Origin: CAVYBY01 sp963766935
GTDB lineage: Bacteria; Actinomycetota; UBA4738; HRBIN12
Assembly (NCBI GenBank): GCA_963766935.1
Contig: CAVYBY010000003.1
Coordinates: 372,001-436,000 of the forward strand
DNA: 64,000 bases
Direction of reading: 5' to 3'
The notes under the pieces were generated by a model. That model was given only the letters and a program-made list of their open reading frames with translations, was not told where the DNA came from and did no database searches. Shown here piece by piece: positions 53,951 to 62,468 of the stretch (its first letter is position 1; every line of letters starts with the position of its first letter). The position numbers were made by a program, and so were the translations under genes.

Positions 53951-54208
53951 TCAACTGCGCCGACGGACCAGCCGGCCCGTTGCGCCCCCGGACATGGGTG
54001 GCAGTACGGCGACCTCGTCCCCGTCGGCGACCGGGGTCGCGCGGTCGGCCCGCAGGCCGTTGACCACGAACGACGACGCCGCGGCGACGGATCCGAACCG
54101 CGCTCCGAAGCGCTCCGTCAGATGGTCGGCGACCTCGCCGACCGTCAGCCCCTCCGCCTCGGTGACGTGGGCGCCGGCGATCTCGCGAAGCGCCGCGAAG
54201 AGCCTCAC
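53951..54208 (-). CDS. MoaD/ThiS-like small sulfur-carrier protein with an extension after Gly-Gly
   Basis: 85 residues. Ubiquitin-like fold by VRLFAALREIAGA at the start and DGDEVAVLPPMSGG near the end. The diglycine that is normally the C-terminus is followed by 11 residues (ATGRLVRRRS plus the preceding turn), so it would need trimming before thiocarboxylation, or it may serve another role. GTG 54208 overlaps the hydrolase stop (GTGA). Confidence 0.75.
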   Translation of the reverse strand: MRLFAALREIAGAHVTEAEGLTVGEVADHLTERFGARFGSVAAASSFVVNGLRADRATPVADGDEVAVLPPMSGGATGRLVRRRS

Positions 54209-55011
54209 GGTGACCACGAGGCCTCCAGCATCTCGCCGATCACCCGGTCGAGCAGGGCAGCGAAGGAGCCGGAGAGCCCGACCTCCGCATGGCCGAACCC
54301 GTCGCCCAGCAAGAGCCGCTTGGGCTCCCCGGCCGCCGCGTAGAGGCGCCGGGCAAGGTCGGCACCGAAGAGCCGGTCGTCCAGACCGTGGACGATCACG
54401 ACCGGGGTGGGAGCGATGGCGCCGATCACGTCCTCGGGGCTCTCCGCCGGCGGCTGCCACTCGGTTCCGAGGCGCACGCCCCAGATCGCCGTCAGGCGGC
54501 GGGCGAGGGGGGTGTTCCAGGTGGCCATGAGGCGCCGGCGGGCCCGGGGGTCCGAATCGGCGTGCCAGTCCCACGACGCGAGCGAGGAGATGGCGACGAC
54601 GCCGTCCACCCCGCCGATCAGCCCGCCGTGGCGGATGACCGAGATCGCGCCCATCGAGGCCCCGACCGTCACCACGCACGGGGCGCCGGCGGCCCTGGCA
54701 AGACCGACCACCGCGTCGACGTCGGCGATCTCGGCGCCGCCGAAGTCGGTGATCCCGCCGCTCGATCCGTGGCCGCGAAGGTCGAACGCGAAGACGTCGA
54801 ACCGGCCGGCGAGCCGCTCCGCGAACCGAGCCCACCGGGGCCTGCGGTGCCAGCCGAGATACCCGTGCGCGAGCACCAGGGCTGGGACCCGCCGGCGCGG
54901 GTCGCCGAGGCGCGTCCCCACGATCCGCACGCCGTCCGTGGTGACGGTCTCGAACGCGGCGGCGGGAATCCGCCACCGGGCCGAGAGCAGTGACTGCACC
55001 GTGATCGTCAT
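54205..55011 (-). CDS. alpha/beta hydrolase
   Basis: 268 residues. Motifs: ALVLAHGYLGWHRRPRW (oxyanion region), FAFDLRGHGSSGG, the nucleophile elbow VGASMGAIS, VHGLDDRLFG (acid residue) and DGFGHAE (histidine). Substrate unknown. ATG 55011; overlaps the MoaD-like gene by four bases. Divergent from glnR 48 bp away. Confidence 0.85.
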   Translation of the reverse strand: MTITVQSLLSARWRIPAAAFETVTTDGVRIVGTRLGDPRRRVPALVLAHGYLGWHRRPRWARFAERLAGRFDVFAFDLRGHGSSGGITDFGGAEIADVDAVVGLARAAGAPCVVTVGASMGAISVIRHGGLIGGVDGVVAISSLASWDWHADSDPRARRRLMATWNTPLARRLTAIWGVRLGTEWQPPAESPEDVIGAIAPTPVVIVHGLDDRLFGADLARRLYAAAGEPKRLLLGDGFGHAEVGLSGSFAALLDRVIGEMLEASWSP

Positions 55012-55059
55012 CGCAGTGCAAGCGTACGGGTGTCGACGGCCGACGGGTAAGGTGAATCC

Positions 55060-55722
55060 GTGTCCGTCCTCGTGATGCTCACCGACCGCGCCGTCGGGGA
55101 GGTCCTCCCGGGGTTCCCGGAGCTCCCCGAGGACATCAAAGTCGAGCCCCTGTCCCTGGATTCGCTTGCCCATGTGGCGGCGCTCGGTCCTGCCATCGCG
55201 CTCGTCGACGGGGGCGAGAACGCGCCGCAGGCCTGGACGGTCGCCGGCGAGTTCCACCGCAGGTCGCCGCGGACGCCGATCCTCGTGATCGTCGAACGCT
55301 CCGCGATCGAGCGGTACCCGTGGCAGGAGGTCGCCGAGGAGTTCCTGTTCCCCGCCGCACCGGCGGCCGAGATCCGGCTTCGCCTGGCCATGGCCCGGCG
55401 GCGATCCGGCGCCGGCGACGGATCGGTCATCCGGATCGGCGTCCTTGCGATCGATATCGACACCTACGTCGTGACCGCCTCGGGCCGCTCGCTCGACCTG
55501 ACGTTCAAGGAGTTCGAGTTGCTGCGGTTCCTGGCCGAACGCCCCGGGCGGGTCTTCACGCGGCCCGCGCTCCTGCGGGAGGTCTGGGGGTACGACTACT
55601 ACGGCGGGACGCGAACGGTCGACGTGCACATCCGCCGGCTGCGCGCAAAGCTCGGTCCCGAGCACGAGCACCTGATCGAGACGGTGCGCGGCGTCGGGTA
55701 CCGCGTCGCCGGCCCGGGCTAG
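55060..55722 (+). CDS. glnR: GlnR-type global nitrogen regulator (orphan OmpR family)
   Basis: 220 residues. The receiver-like domain (1-110) lacks most phosphorylation-pocket residues but keeps an Asp at position 50, as in GlnR. The winged helix (about 125-217) is nearly the GlnR signature: LDLTFKEFELLRFLAERPGR, EVWGYDYYGGTRTVDVHIRR, LRAKLGPEHE. GlnR activates or represses glnA, amtB and others through a-site/b-site boxes. Two such arrays precede the glnA genes here. GTG start at 55060. Two redox genes follow closely. Confidence 0.92.
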   Translation: MSVLVMLTDRAVGEVLPGFPELPEDIKVEPLSLDSLAHVAALGPAIALVDGGENAPQAWTVAGEFHRRSPRTPILVIVERSAIERYPWQEVAEEFLFPAAPAAEIRLRLAMARRRSGAGDGSVIRIGVLAIDIDTYVVTASGRSLDLTFKEFELLRFLAERPGRVFTRPALLREVWGYDYYGGTRTVDVHIRRLRAKLGPEHEHLIETVRGVGYRVAGPG

Positions 55723-55724
55723 CG

Positions 55725-56195
55725 GTGTCGAAGCTCGCCGGGCCGTGGACCGACTGGGTCTCGGCCGGCGCGCGTCTGGCCCTTGGTGGAATCTGGCTTT
55801 GGGCCGGTATCGCGAAGGTCGGTGATCCGGCGGCGGCCCTTCGCGCGGTGCGCGCCTACCGGCTGCTGCCCGAGGCGATGGCGCGGACGGCGGCATGGGG
55901 GCTTCCGTTCGCCGAGATCACGCTTGGCGTGGTGCTGCTGCTCGGGATCCGCACCCGCCTGGGCGCCGTGATCTCGCTGGCGATCTTGGCCGCCTACATC
56001 GGCGCGATCGCCTCCGCGTGGGCGAGGGGTCTGCAGATCGAGTGCGGGTGCTTCGGCGGGGGTGGGCCGGCCTCGGGCGTAGCCTGGAGCGACTACCTGA
56101 CCGAGATCGTTCGGGACCTCGGGTTCGCCGTGCTCGCCGTCTGGCTCGTCTGGCACCCGCGGAGCCGCTGGTCCCTCGGTCGCGAGGAGATCTAG
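55725..56195 (+). CDS. MauE/DoxX-like membrane protein
   Basis: 156 residues, four predicted helices, with a CGCFGGG motif in an extracytoplasmic loop. MauE-type proteins support disulfide formation; here it precedes a DsbA-like protein, which fits a pair acting in thiol oxidation outside the cell, perhaps replacing DsbB/VKOR. GTG start at 55725, 2 bp after glnR. Its stop abuts the next ATG. Confidence 0.8.
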   Translation: MSKLAGPWTDWVSAGARLALGGIWLWAGIAKVGDPAAALRAVRAYRLLPEAMARTAAWGLPFAEITLGVVLLLGIRTRLGAVISLAILAAYIGAIASAWARGLQIECGCFGGGGPASGVAWSDYLTEIVRDLGFAVLAVWLVWHPRSRWSLGREEI

Positions 56196-56966
56196 ATGAG
56201 CAAGGCCCGACGAAGAGCGAAACAGAAAGCGCGACAGCCGGCATCGCGAAACCGTTCGACCCAGGCCGGCCGGGAGGCCGGGCGGCCGAGCCGGCCACGC
56301 GGCAGGGCGCCGCTCCGCCGCCCCTGGTGGCGCAGCGGGTGGGCGGTCGGCGGAGCGATCGCGCTGGCGATCGCCGTCGGCGTCGCCGTGCAGGCCACCC
56401 GGTCGGGAACCGGATCGGGGTCGGGAACACCGCGGAACGCGCTGGGACCGGGTGGGTCCGAGATCGAGGGCAAGGCGTCCGCGCCCGTGCTCGTGGAGCA
56501 GTACGGCGACTTCCAGTGCCCGAACTGCGGAATCTTCCAACGCGAGACGGGGGGGACGATCAAGCAGCTCGTCGACGCCGGCACCATCCGGTTCGCCTAC
56601 TACCCGATCGCCATCTTGGGCAGCGAGTCGCTCGCGGCGGCCAATGCCGCCGTCTGCGCCGGAGACGCGGGCACGTTCTGGCCGTATCACAACGCGCTCT
56701 TCGCCGACCAGGCGCCGGAGAACTCCGGGCGGCTGACACCGAGCTACCTGATCGGACTCGGAACGCAGGTCGGCATCACGTCGTCGTCGTTCTCTTCGTG
56801 CGTGAGCGACGGCACCCACGACGACTGGGTCCGCAAGCTCACGGACGACGCGTCCAAGCGCGGCGTCGTCGGAACGCCCACGGTCTTCGTCAACGGACAG
56901 CAGCTCCAGGACCTTTCGGCCCAGGGTCTTCAGACGGCAGTCTCGGCCGCGGCCGCCGGCGCGTAA
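56196..56966 (+). CDS. DsbA-like membrane-anchored thiol-disulfide oxidoreductase
   Basis: 256 residues. A strongly basic N-terminal tail (about 1-45), one helix (about 50-66), then a DsbA-fold domain with CPNC active site (FQCPNCGIF) and a cis-proline segment VGTPTVFVNG. It should oxidise exported proteins and be reoxidised by the MauE-like partner. ATG 56196 directly follows the MauE-like stop. Its stop is 100 bp before glnA. Confidence 0.88.
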   Translation: MSKARRRAKQKARQPASRNRSTQAGREAGRPSRPRGRAPLRRPWWRSGWAVGGAIALAIAVGVAVQATRSGTGSGSGTPRNALGPGGSEIEGKASAPVLVEQYGDFQCPNCGIFQRETGGTIKQLVDAGTIRFAYYPIAILGSESLAAANAAVCAGDAGTFWPYHNALFADQAPENSGRLTPSYLIGLGTQVGITSSSFSSCVSDGTHDDWVRKLTDDASKRGVVGTPTVFVNGQQLQDLSAQGLQTAVSAAAAGA

Positions 56967-56990
56967 ACGAAGAGTTAACGGCGAGGAAAC
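56964..56990 (+). promoter_or_regulatory. GlnR-like box upstream of glnA
   Basis: Three half-sites at 11-bp spacing: TAAAC (56964-56968), TTAAC (56975-56979) and GAAAC (56986-56990). The published GlnR box is gTnAC-n6-GaAAC repeated. This array starts within the last codons of the preceding gene and ends 76 bp before the glnA start, a usual distance. glnR lies in the same neighbourhood. Confidence 0.7.
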
Positions 56991-57066
56991 CGAGGCCGCG
57001 CTCGCCGCTCATAGGCTGTCTCCATCCATCGGCACGACGTCTTGCGAGACGAGGGGGAGGTACGGC

Positions 57067-58494
57067 GTGGCAACGGCGAAAGACGTGCTCGCGATGCTCA
57101 AGAACGACGACGTGCAGATCGTCGACTTTCGTTTCTGCGACCTGCCCGGGCTCATGCAGCACTTCTCCGTCCCCGCGCACGAGCTGACCGATCAGGTCTT
57201 CGATGAGGGCGTCGCGTTCGACGGGTCCTCGATCCGCGGCTTCCAGGAGATCCAGGAGTCGGACATGCTCCTCGTGCCCGACCCGGACACCGCCTGGATG
57301 GACCCGTTCACCGAGCACCGCACGCTCAACATCAACTGCTTCGTGAAGGACCCGGTCACCGGCGAGATGTACTCGCGCGACCCGCGATACGTCGCCAGGA
57401 AGGCCGAGCTCTACCTGAAGCAGACGGGCATCGCCGACACGTCCTACTGGGGCGCCGAGTGCGAGTTCTACATCTTCGACTCGATCCGGTTCGACCAGAA
57501 CCAGTTCGAGGGCTACTACCACATCGATGCCGAGGAAGGGGTCTGGAACTCCGGCACGAAAGGCACGGATGGCAAGGGCAACCTCGGCTATCGCCCGCGG
57601 TACAAGGAGGGCTACTTCCCGGTGCCCCCGATGGACCACTACCAGGACCTGCGTTCGGAGATGGTCCTCAACCTCGAGAAGAGCGGCGTCGAGATCGAGG
57701 TCCACCACCACGAGGTGGGCACCGCCGGTCAGGCCGAGATCGACATGCGGTATTCGTCGCTGCTGAGGAGCGCCGACAACGTCCTCAAGTACAAGTACAT
57801 CGTCAAGAGCACTGCGTGGCAGCACGACAAGACCGTGACCTTCATGCCCAAGCCGATCTTCATGGACAACGGCTCGGGGATGCACACCCATCAGAGCCTC
57901 TGGAGAGACGACGAGAACCTGTTCTGGGACGAGGTCGGCTACGCCGGCATCAGCGACGAGGCACGCTGGTACATCGGCGGACTGCTCCAGCACGCGCCGG
58001 CCCTGCTCGCCTTCACGAACCCGACGACCAACTCGTATCGCCGGCTCGTGCCCGGCTACGAGGCGCCGATCTACCTCGTCTACTCGCAGCGGAACCGGTC
58101 CGCCTGCGTGCGGATCCCGGTGTTCAGCCGCAGGCCGGCGACCAAGCGCATCGAGTTCCGTACACCCGATCCGGCCGCCAACCCCTATCTGGCGTTCAGC
58201 GCGATGCTCATGGCCGGCATCGACGGGATCAAGAACAAGATCGAGCCGCCCGAGCCGATGGACAAGGACCTCTACGACCTGCCGCCCGAGGAGAAGGGCC
58301 AGGTCAAGCAGGTCCCCGGCTCGCTCGAAGAGGTGCTGAACACCCTCGAAGCCGACCACCAGTGGCTGCTGGAAGGCGGGGTCTTCACGCCCGACGTGAT
58401 CGACACGTGGATCGAGTACAAGCGGTCCCACGAGCTGGACCCCGTGCGGCTGCGCCCGCACCCCTACGAGTTCCACCTGTACTACGACATCTAG
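57067..58494 (+). CDS. glnA: glutamine synthetase type I-beta (adenylylatable)
   Basis: 475 residues. Converts glutamate, ammonia and ATP to glutamine. FDGSSIRGF and ESDMLLVPD near the start, FMPKPIFMDNGSGMHTHQSL (active site) and NPTTNSYRRLVPGYEAP. The tyrosine near residue 403 (DKDLYDLPPEE) is the adenylylation site that GlnE modifies, and a glnE gene lies 1.2 kb away. GTG 57067 with a GAGGGGGAGG ribosome site. Expression is likely controlled by GlnR via the box upstream. A hairpin follows. Confidence 0.96.
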   Translation: MATAKDVLAMLKNDDVQIVDFRFCDLPGLMQHFSVPAHELTDQVFDEGVAFDGSSIRGFQEIQESDMLLVPDPDTAWMDPFTEHRTLNINCFVKDPVTGEMYSRDPRYVARKAELYLKQTGIADTSYWGAECEFYIFDSIRFDQNQFEGYYHIDAEEGVWNSGTKGTDGKGNLGYRPRYKEGYFPVPPMDHYQDLRSEMVLNLEKSGVEIEVHHHEVGTAGQAEIDMRYSSLLRSADNVLKYKYIVKSTAWQHDKTVTFMPKPIFMDNGSGMHTHQSLWRDDENLFWDEVGYAGISDEARWYIGGLLQHAPALLAFTNPTTNSYRRLVPGYEAPIYLVYSQRNRSACVRIPVFSRRPATKRIEFRTPDPAANPYLAFSAMLMAGIDGIKNKIEPPEPMDKDLYDLPPEEKGQVKQVPGSLEEVLNTLEADHQWLLEGGVFTPDVIDTWIEYKRSHELDPVRLRPHPYEFHLYYDI

Positions 58495-58502
58495 AACCGG
58501 AG

Positions 58503-58534
58503 CGTCCTGACCAGGCGTTTGTCAGGCCAGGACG
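58503..58534 (+). terminator. hairpin after glnA
   Basis: CGTCCTGACC (58503-58512) and GGCCAGGACG (58525-58534) pair with one mismatch around a 12-nt loop, 8 bp after the glnA stop. A second short GC stem follows (CGACCTTCGGGCCGTCG), with no T-run. Confidence 0.5.
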
Positions 58535-58732
58535 ACCTTCGGGCCGTCGTGGGGCCGACGTCCAACCCGCGATCATCGGTCGGTGAGCGCGCCACCGATT
58601 TGTCGCCGATGCCAGCGGCCTGAGGTCGACTGCACGTCTCGCGCGTTCCTCTGACGCTGGGAACAGGTGCGGGCATCGATACAGGGCGGGCACGTAACTG
58701 GTTCCCCGCTGCGTCCTGGGATGATCGTGCAG

Positions 58733-59200
58733 ATGACGACACCAATCGGCCCCGAAGCGCAGCGACTCAATCCCGCACTCCGACCGCTGACGCCACTGAT
58801 CGGCGAATGGCGCACGACCGGGACGCATCCCCTCGTCCCCGGCGCGACTTTCCATGGCCGCACCTTGTTCGCGTGGCACGAGGGCGGCGCATTCTTGCTG
58901 ATGCGCTCCGAGATCGACGAGCCGGAGATTCCCAGCGGCGTGGCTGTCATCGGCTCCGACGACGCGGCCGGCACGTTCACCATGATCTACTTCGACGAGC
59001 GAGACATCTCTCGGCGGTACACCGTCGAGGTAACCGGCCGCGAGGTGAGGTGGCACCGCGACGAAGCGGGATTCGCGCAGCGGATGGTGCTCACCATCGC
59101 CGCCGACGGCTCCCGGCTCGACGCGCAAGGGACGATGTCGCACGACGGCGGCCCCTGGGAGGACGATCTACAACTGACCTACGAGCGCATCGGTTCGTAA
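58733..59200 (+). CDS. small beta-barrel-like protein (DUF1579/lipocalin-like), function unknown
   Basis: 155 residues. Begins TTPIGPEAQRLNPALRPLTP, then LIGEWRTTGTHPL and alternating strand-like segments (FAWHEGGAFLLMRSE, FTMIYFDERDISRRY) to the end, typical of small lipocalin-like or nitrobindin-type barrels. No cofactor motif. ATG 58733. It is separated by 238 bp from glnA and stands alone; function unknown. Confidence 0.65.
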   Translation: MTTPIGPEAQRLNPALRPLTPLIGEWRTTGTHPLVPGATFHGRTLFAWHEGGAFLLMRSEIDEPEIPSGVAVIGSDDAAGTFTMIYFDERDISRRYTVEVTGREVRWHRDEAGFAQRMVLTIAADGSRLDAQGTMSHDGGPWEDDLQLTYERIGS

Positions 59201-59296
59201 GCGCGCAAGATGAGAGCAGTAGTGCTCGCCGACACGCACATCAAAGGCGACCGATCCAAGCGGCTATCGAGTCGAGCGAGGGAGGAGGTGCACGCC

Positions 59297-59698
59297 CTAG
59301 GGTCCCGCCGCGGCCGGCAGCTCGCTGGTGCAGCTCGGGCAGCGGGTTGCCGCGAGCGGGATGTCCGTCACGCAGAACGGGCACGGCTTGGTCGTTACGG
59401 CCTCCTCCTTCGCGAACCAGCGTGTGTACGCCTTCACGACCAGGAACAGCGCGACGGCGATGATCACGAAGCTCAAGAGCGCCTGGAGAAAGTATCCGTA
59501 CATGATCACCGGCGCACCGTTCTTCTCGATCGCCAAGAGCTGGAACGGGGTCTCCGCCCCGATGACGTAGGAGATCGCCCCGAGCACGACGCCGGCGAAG
59601 GCCGACACCACGGCCGCGAACGCGGCGCCCAGGATGAACGCGACCGCCAGCTGCACCAGGTTTCCACGATTGATGAACGCTTTGAACTCGCCGAGCAT
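59297..59698 (-). CDS. mscL: large-conductance mechanosensitive channel with C-terminal zinc ribbon
   Basis: 133 residues. The N-terminal helix FKAFINRGNLVQLAVAFILG and pore helix, the periplasmic loop and the second helix follow the MscL pattern. Instead of the usual helical bundle the C-terminus ends in CPFC...RCPSC, a zinc-ribbon-like knuckle. Opens under membrane tension to release solutes. ATG 59698, divergent arrangement absent: glnE ends 33 bp upstream in the same direction. Confidence 0.93.
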   Translation of the reverse strand: MLGEFKAFINRGNLVQLAVAFILGAAFAAVVSAFAGVVLGAISYVIGAETPFQLLAIEKNGAPVIMYGYFLQALLSFVIIAVALFLVVKAYTRWFAKEEAVTTKPCPFCVTDIPLAATRCPSCTSELPAAAGP

Positions 59699-59730
59699 TG
59701 GCCCTCCCTCTTCGGTTCGTCGGCCCGACG

Positions 59731-62403
59731 CTATCCCAGGCGCCGCTCGTCGGCGAACACGCGGTCGCGCGCGCGCCGGCAGCGGTGCGTGATCCGCAGG
59801 TAGTCGTCCAGGAACGCCTGCCGCGGGTACTCCTCGTAGCCCAGGCGGCGGGCGAGCACGGTCAGCTCCTCCGGCTTGGAGGGAAGCGCCTCGGCGTGGA
59901 CCCGGCGGTCCATTTCGAGCGCGTTCTTGACCGACGACAGGAAGACGAACGCCTCACCCAGGTCGCGCGCGACGCTCTGCTCGATGCAGCGGTGCTCGGC
60001 GAGGAGCTCGATCGCCTCCAGGGTCGAGCGGGTTCGGACCTGCGGCACCCGGCCGCCGTGGCGGAGCAACGACACCTCGACCGCGAACTGCACGTCGGCG
60101 AGGGATCCGCGTCCGAGCTTGAAGTGGAACCGCGCCGCCTCGGGCGGCTTCACCCGCTCGCGCTCCATCCGCTCCCGCATCCGCCGGATCTCGACGACGC
60201 CGTCGAGCGTCAGACCCTCCGGCGGGTATACGACGTCGGTCGCGTTCAGCTCGAATCGGCGGCCGAGCGTCTCGTCGCCGGCCACGAACCGCGCCCGAAG
60301 CAGCGACTGGAACTCCCAGAGCTGCGCGTATCGCTCCCAGTACTCGAAGAACGCCGAGAGCGAACGGGCGAGCGGCCCGCTCCGGCCCTCGGGCCGCAGA
60401 TCGGCGTCGGGCTCCCAACCGCGATCGCGGATCGCCTGAAGGACGCGCTCGGCAACCTCGACCGCGGCGCGGAGGTCGTCGGCGCCCTCCCCCTCGTAGA
60501 CGAACATCAGGTCGAGGTCGCTCGCCACGTTGAGCTCCCCCGCGCCGAGCTTGCCCATGCCGATCGCCGCGAACGGCATCGGCGGATCCGCCTCGTCCAT
60601 CGCCTCGGACACGACGCGATCGCCGACGGCCGTCAGCGCCGCACCGGCCGTCCTCGGCAGCAGCTCGCGTCCGGCGATCCGGGCGACGACGGCGACGAGC
60701 GCGCCCTGCGCGTCGGCCGCCGCCCGGGCGTCGAGCGACCGGCCGCCGACGGCGGCAAGGCGGGACGGCTCGGACACGAGCAGGTCCGTCGCGAACCCGC
60801 TGGCCGCGCAGACATGGGCCAGACGCCGCGCCACGCCGGGGTCGGCGGCCAGCACGTCGGCCGGCTCCGCCGCATCCCCCACCGCTTCGACCACGCGCTC
60901 CAGGCGGACGAGTGCGGCGTCCGGATCGGCGGCAAGCGCCAGAGCCGGGGCCATCACCGGGAACAGGTGCTCGAGGACCTTGCCGATCCGCGTCGCCGGG
61001 TCGACCAGCCCCGAGAGCACCTCGAAGGAACGAGCCGGCGCCGCGAACCCGAGACCGGCCAGCAGCTCCTCGGTCGCGGCCCGGTCGGTGCCCGGCGCCG
61101 GCTGCGCCGGACCGGCGAACGCCTCCAGGAGCGGCCGGTAGAAGAGGCGCTCGTGGATCGACCGGACGAGGATCGTGACGCGCTCGTACTCGGCCGCGAG
61201 CGCCCCCGCCCCGGAAAAGCCCAGCGACCGGGCAATCGTCGTCCGCGCATGCGGGTCGGCGGGCAGGTCGTGCGTCTGCAGATCCCGGACGATCTGCAAC
61301 CGGTGCTCGAGGCGCCGCAGGAAGCGGTAGGCGTCGGCCAGTGCCTCCGCGTCGGACTCGGCCACGTAACCCTCGGTTGCGAGCGTGCCGAGCGCGCGAA
61401 GGGTGTTCGGCTCCCGCAGCCTCGAGTCACGCCGGCCGTGCACGATCTGGAGCAGCTGCACGGCGAACTCGACGTCGCGGATCCCACCCCGGCCTCGCTT
61501 GACCTCGGTCAGCTCCAGCCCGCGCCGGCGGATGTACTCCTCCAGGCGGACCTTGGTCCGGCGAACCTCGTCGATCGCGGCCGGGGGAAGCTCGGCCGGG
61601 TATACGAGCGGCGCCACGCCCTCGAGGAACGCGGCGGCGACCGCCGGATCGCCGGCGACCGGCCGCGCCTTGATGAGGGCCTGCCGCTCCCACACCGCCG
61701 ACGCGCTGCGGTAGTACTCGAGCGTGGCCGGGAGCGACCGTGAGAGCGCCCCCCCGCGCCCGCCGGGTCTGAGCGTCGAGTCGACCCGGAGCGCGATCCC
61801 GTCCTCGGTCGGCTCGGCAAGCAGCCGGATCACGGCTCCCACCGCTCGCTCGGCAGCCTCCTGCGACTCGGGGCCTCCCTCGGCGTGGATGAACAACAGG
61901 TCGACGTCGCTGGCGTAGTTCAGCTCGCCGCCGCCCAGCTTGCCCAGACCGACCGACGCGAGCCCGGGAAGACTCGCCGACGCGACCGCCTCGACGAGGC
62001 AGGCCTCGGCGATCGCCGTGATCTCGCCGACGACCTCGTCGACGGCGGCGGTTTGCAGATCGCGGCAGGCGACGCGAAGCATGGACCGGCGCCGGAAGCG
62101 CCGAAGCCCGGCGGCGCGCCCCAAGGCCCGGACGTCCTCGGCGAGCTCGTCCCGCAGCTCCGCCGGGGACCTCGGCGCGCAGTCGGCGACCCGCGCCACC
62201 TCGCCGGGGTTCGCCACGAAGAAGTCGGCCGCGGCCGTCGAGAACCCCAGCAGGGGAACCAGCACGTCGAGCGCCTGCGGCTCGGCAAGGGCCGCCCTGG
62301 CCTCGGGCGACTCCCCCACCCGCGACACCGCGACCCGCGCGAGCGCCGGATCGGGCGCCGCGGCCAAGGTCCGGCCCAGAAGCTCGGGATCGAGATCCTG
62401 CAT
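59731..62403 (-). CDS. glnE: bifunctional glutamine synthetase adenylyltransferase/adenylyl-removing enzyme
   Basis: 890 residues, slightly shorter than the enterobacterial protein. Two nucleotidyltransferase domains are visible: GLGKLGGGELNYASDVDLLF (about residue 165, de-adenylylation) and GMGKLGAGELNVASDLDLMF (about residue 625, adenylylation). The regulatory domain lies between. It modifies the GlnA at 57067. ATG 62403; divergent from the second glnA with a GlnR-like box between them, so both may respond to nitrogen status. Confidence 0.95.
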   Translation of the reverse strand: MQDLDPELLGRTLAAAPDPALARVAVSRVGESPEARAALAEPQALDVLVPLLGFSTAAADFFVANPGEVARVADCAPRSPAELRDELAEDVRALGRAAGLRRFRRRSMLRVACRDLQTAAVDEVVGEITAIAEACLVEAVASASLPGLASVGLGKLGGGELNYASDVDLLFIHAEGGPESQEAAERAVGAVIRLLAEPTEDGIALRVDSTLRPGGRGGALSRSLPATLEYYRSASAVWERQALIKARPVAGDPAVAAAFLEGVAPLVYPAELPPAAIDEVRRTKVRLEEYIRRRGLELTEVKRGRGGIRDVEFAVQLLQIVHGRRDSRLREPNTLRALGTLATEGYVAESDAEALADAYRFLRRLEHRLQIVRDLQTHDLPADPHARTTIARSLGFSGAGALAAEYERVTILVRSIHERLFYRPLLEAFAGPAQPAPGTDRAATEELLAGLGFAAPARSFEVLSGLVDPATRIGKVLEHLFPVMAPALALAADPDAALVRLERVVEAVGDAAEPADVLAADPGVARRLAHVCAASGFATDLLVSEPSRLAAVGGRSLDARAAADAQGALVAVVARIAGRELLPRTAGAALTAVGDRVVSEAMDEADPPMPFAAIGMGKLGAGELNVASDLDLMFVYEGEGADDLRAAVEVAERVLQAIRDRGWEPDADLRPEGRSGPLARSLSAFFEYWERYAQLWEFQSLLRARFVAGDETLGRRFELNATDVVYPPEGLTLDGVVEIRRMRERMERERVKPPEAARFHFKLGRGSLADVQFAVEVSLLRHGGRVPQVRTRSTLEAIELLAEHRCIEQSVARDLGEAFVFLSSVKNALEMDRRVHAEALPSKPEELTVLARRLGYEEYPRQAFLDDYLRITHRCRRARDRVFADERRLG

Positions 62404-62416
62404 GGTCAGACCGTAG

Positions 62417-62443
62417 CCAACCGAGTGTTTACTCGCGCGTAAC
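62417..62443. promoter_or_regulatory. GlnR-like box between glnE and the second glnA
   Basis: Half-sites CCAAC (62417-62421), TTTAC (62428-62432) and GTAAC (62439-62443) at 11-bp spacing, the last fitting gTnAC exactly. The next 11-bp step is not conserved. The array lies 14 bp before the glnE start and 26 bp before the second glnA, so it is weaker than the one before the first glnA, and close to both starts. Confidence 0.55.
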
Positions 62444-62468
62444 CGGCGCGGGGAACCTCGTCCGTACC

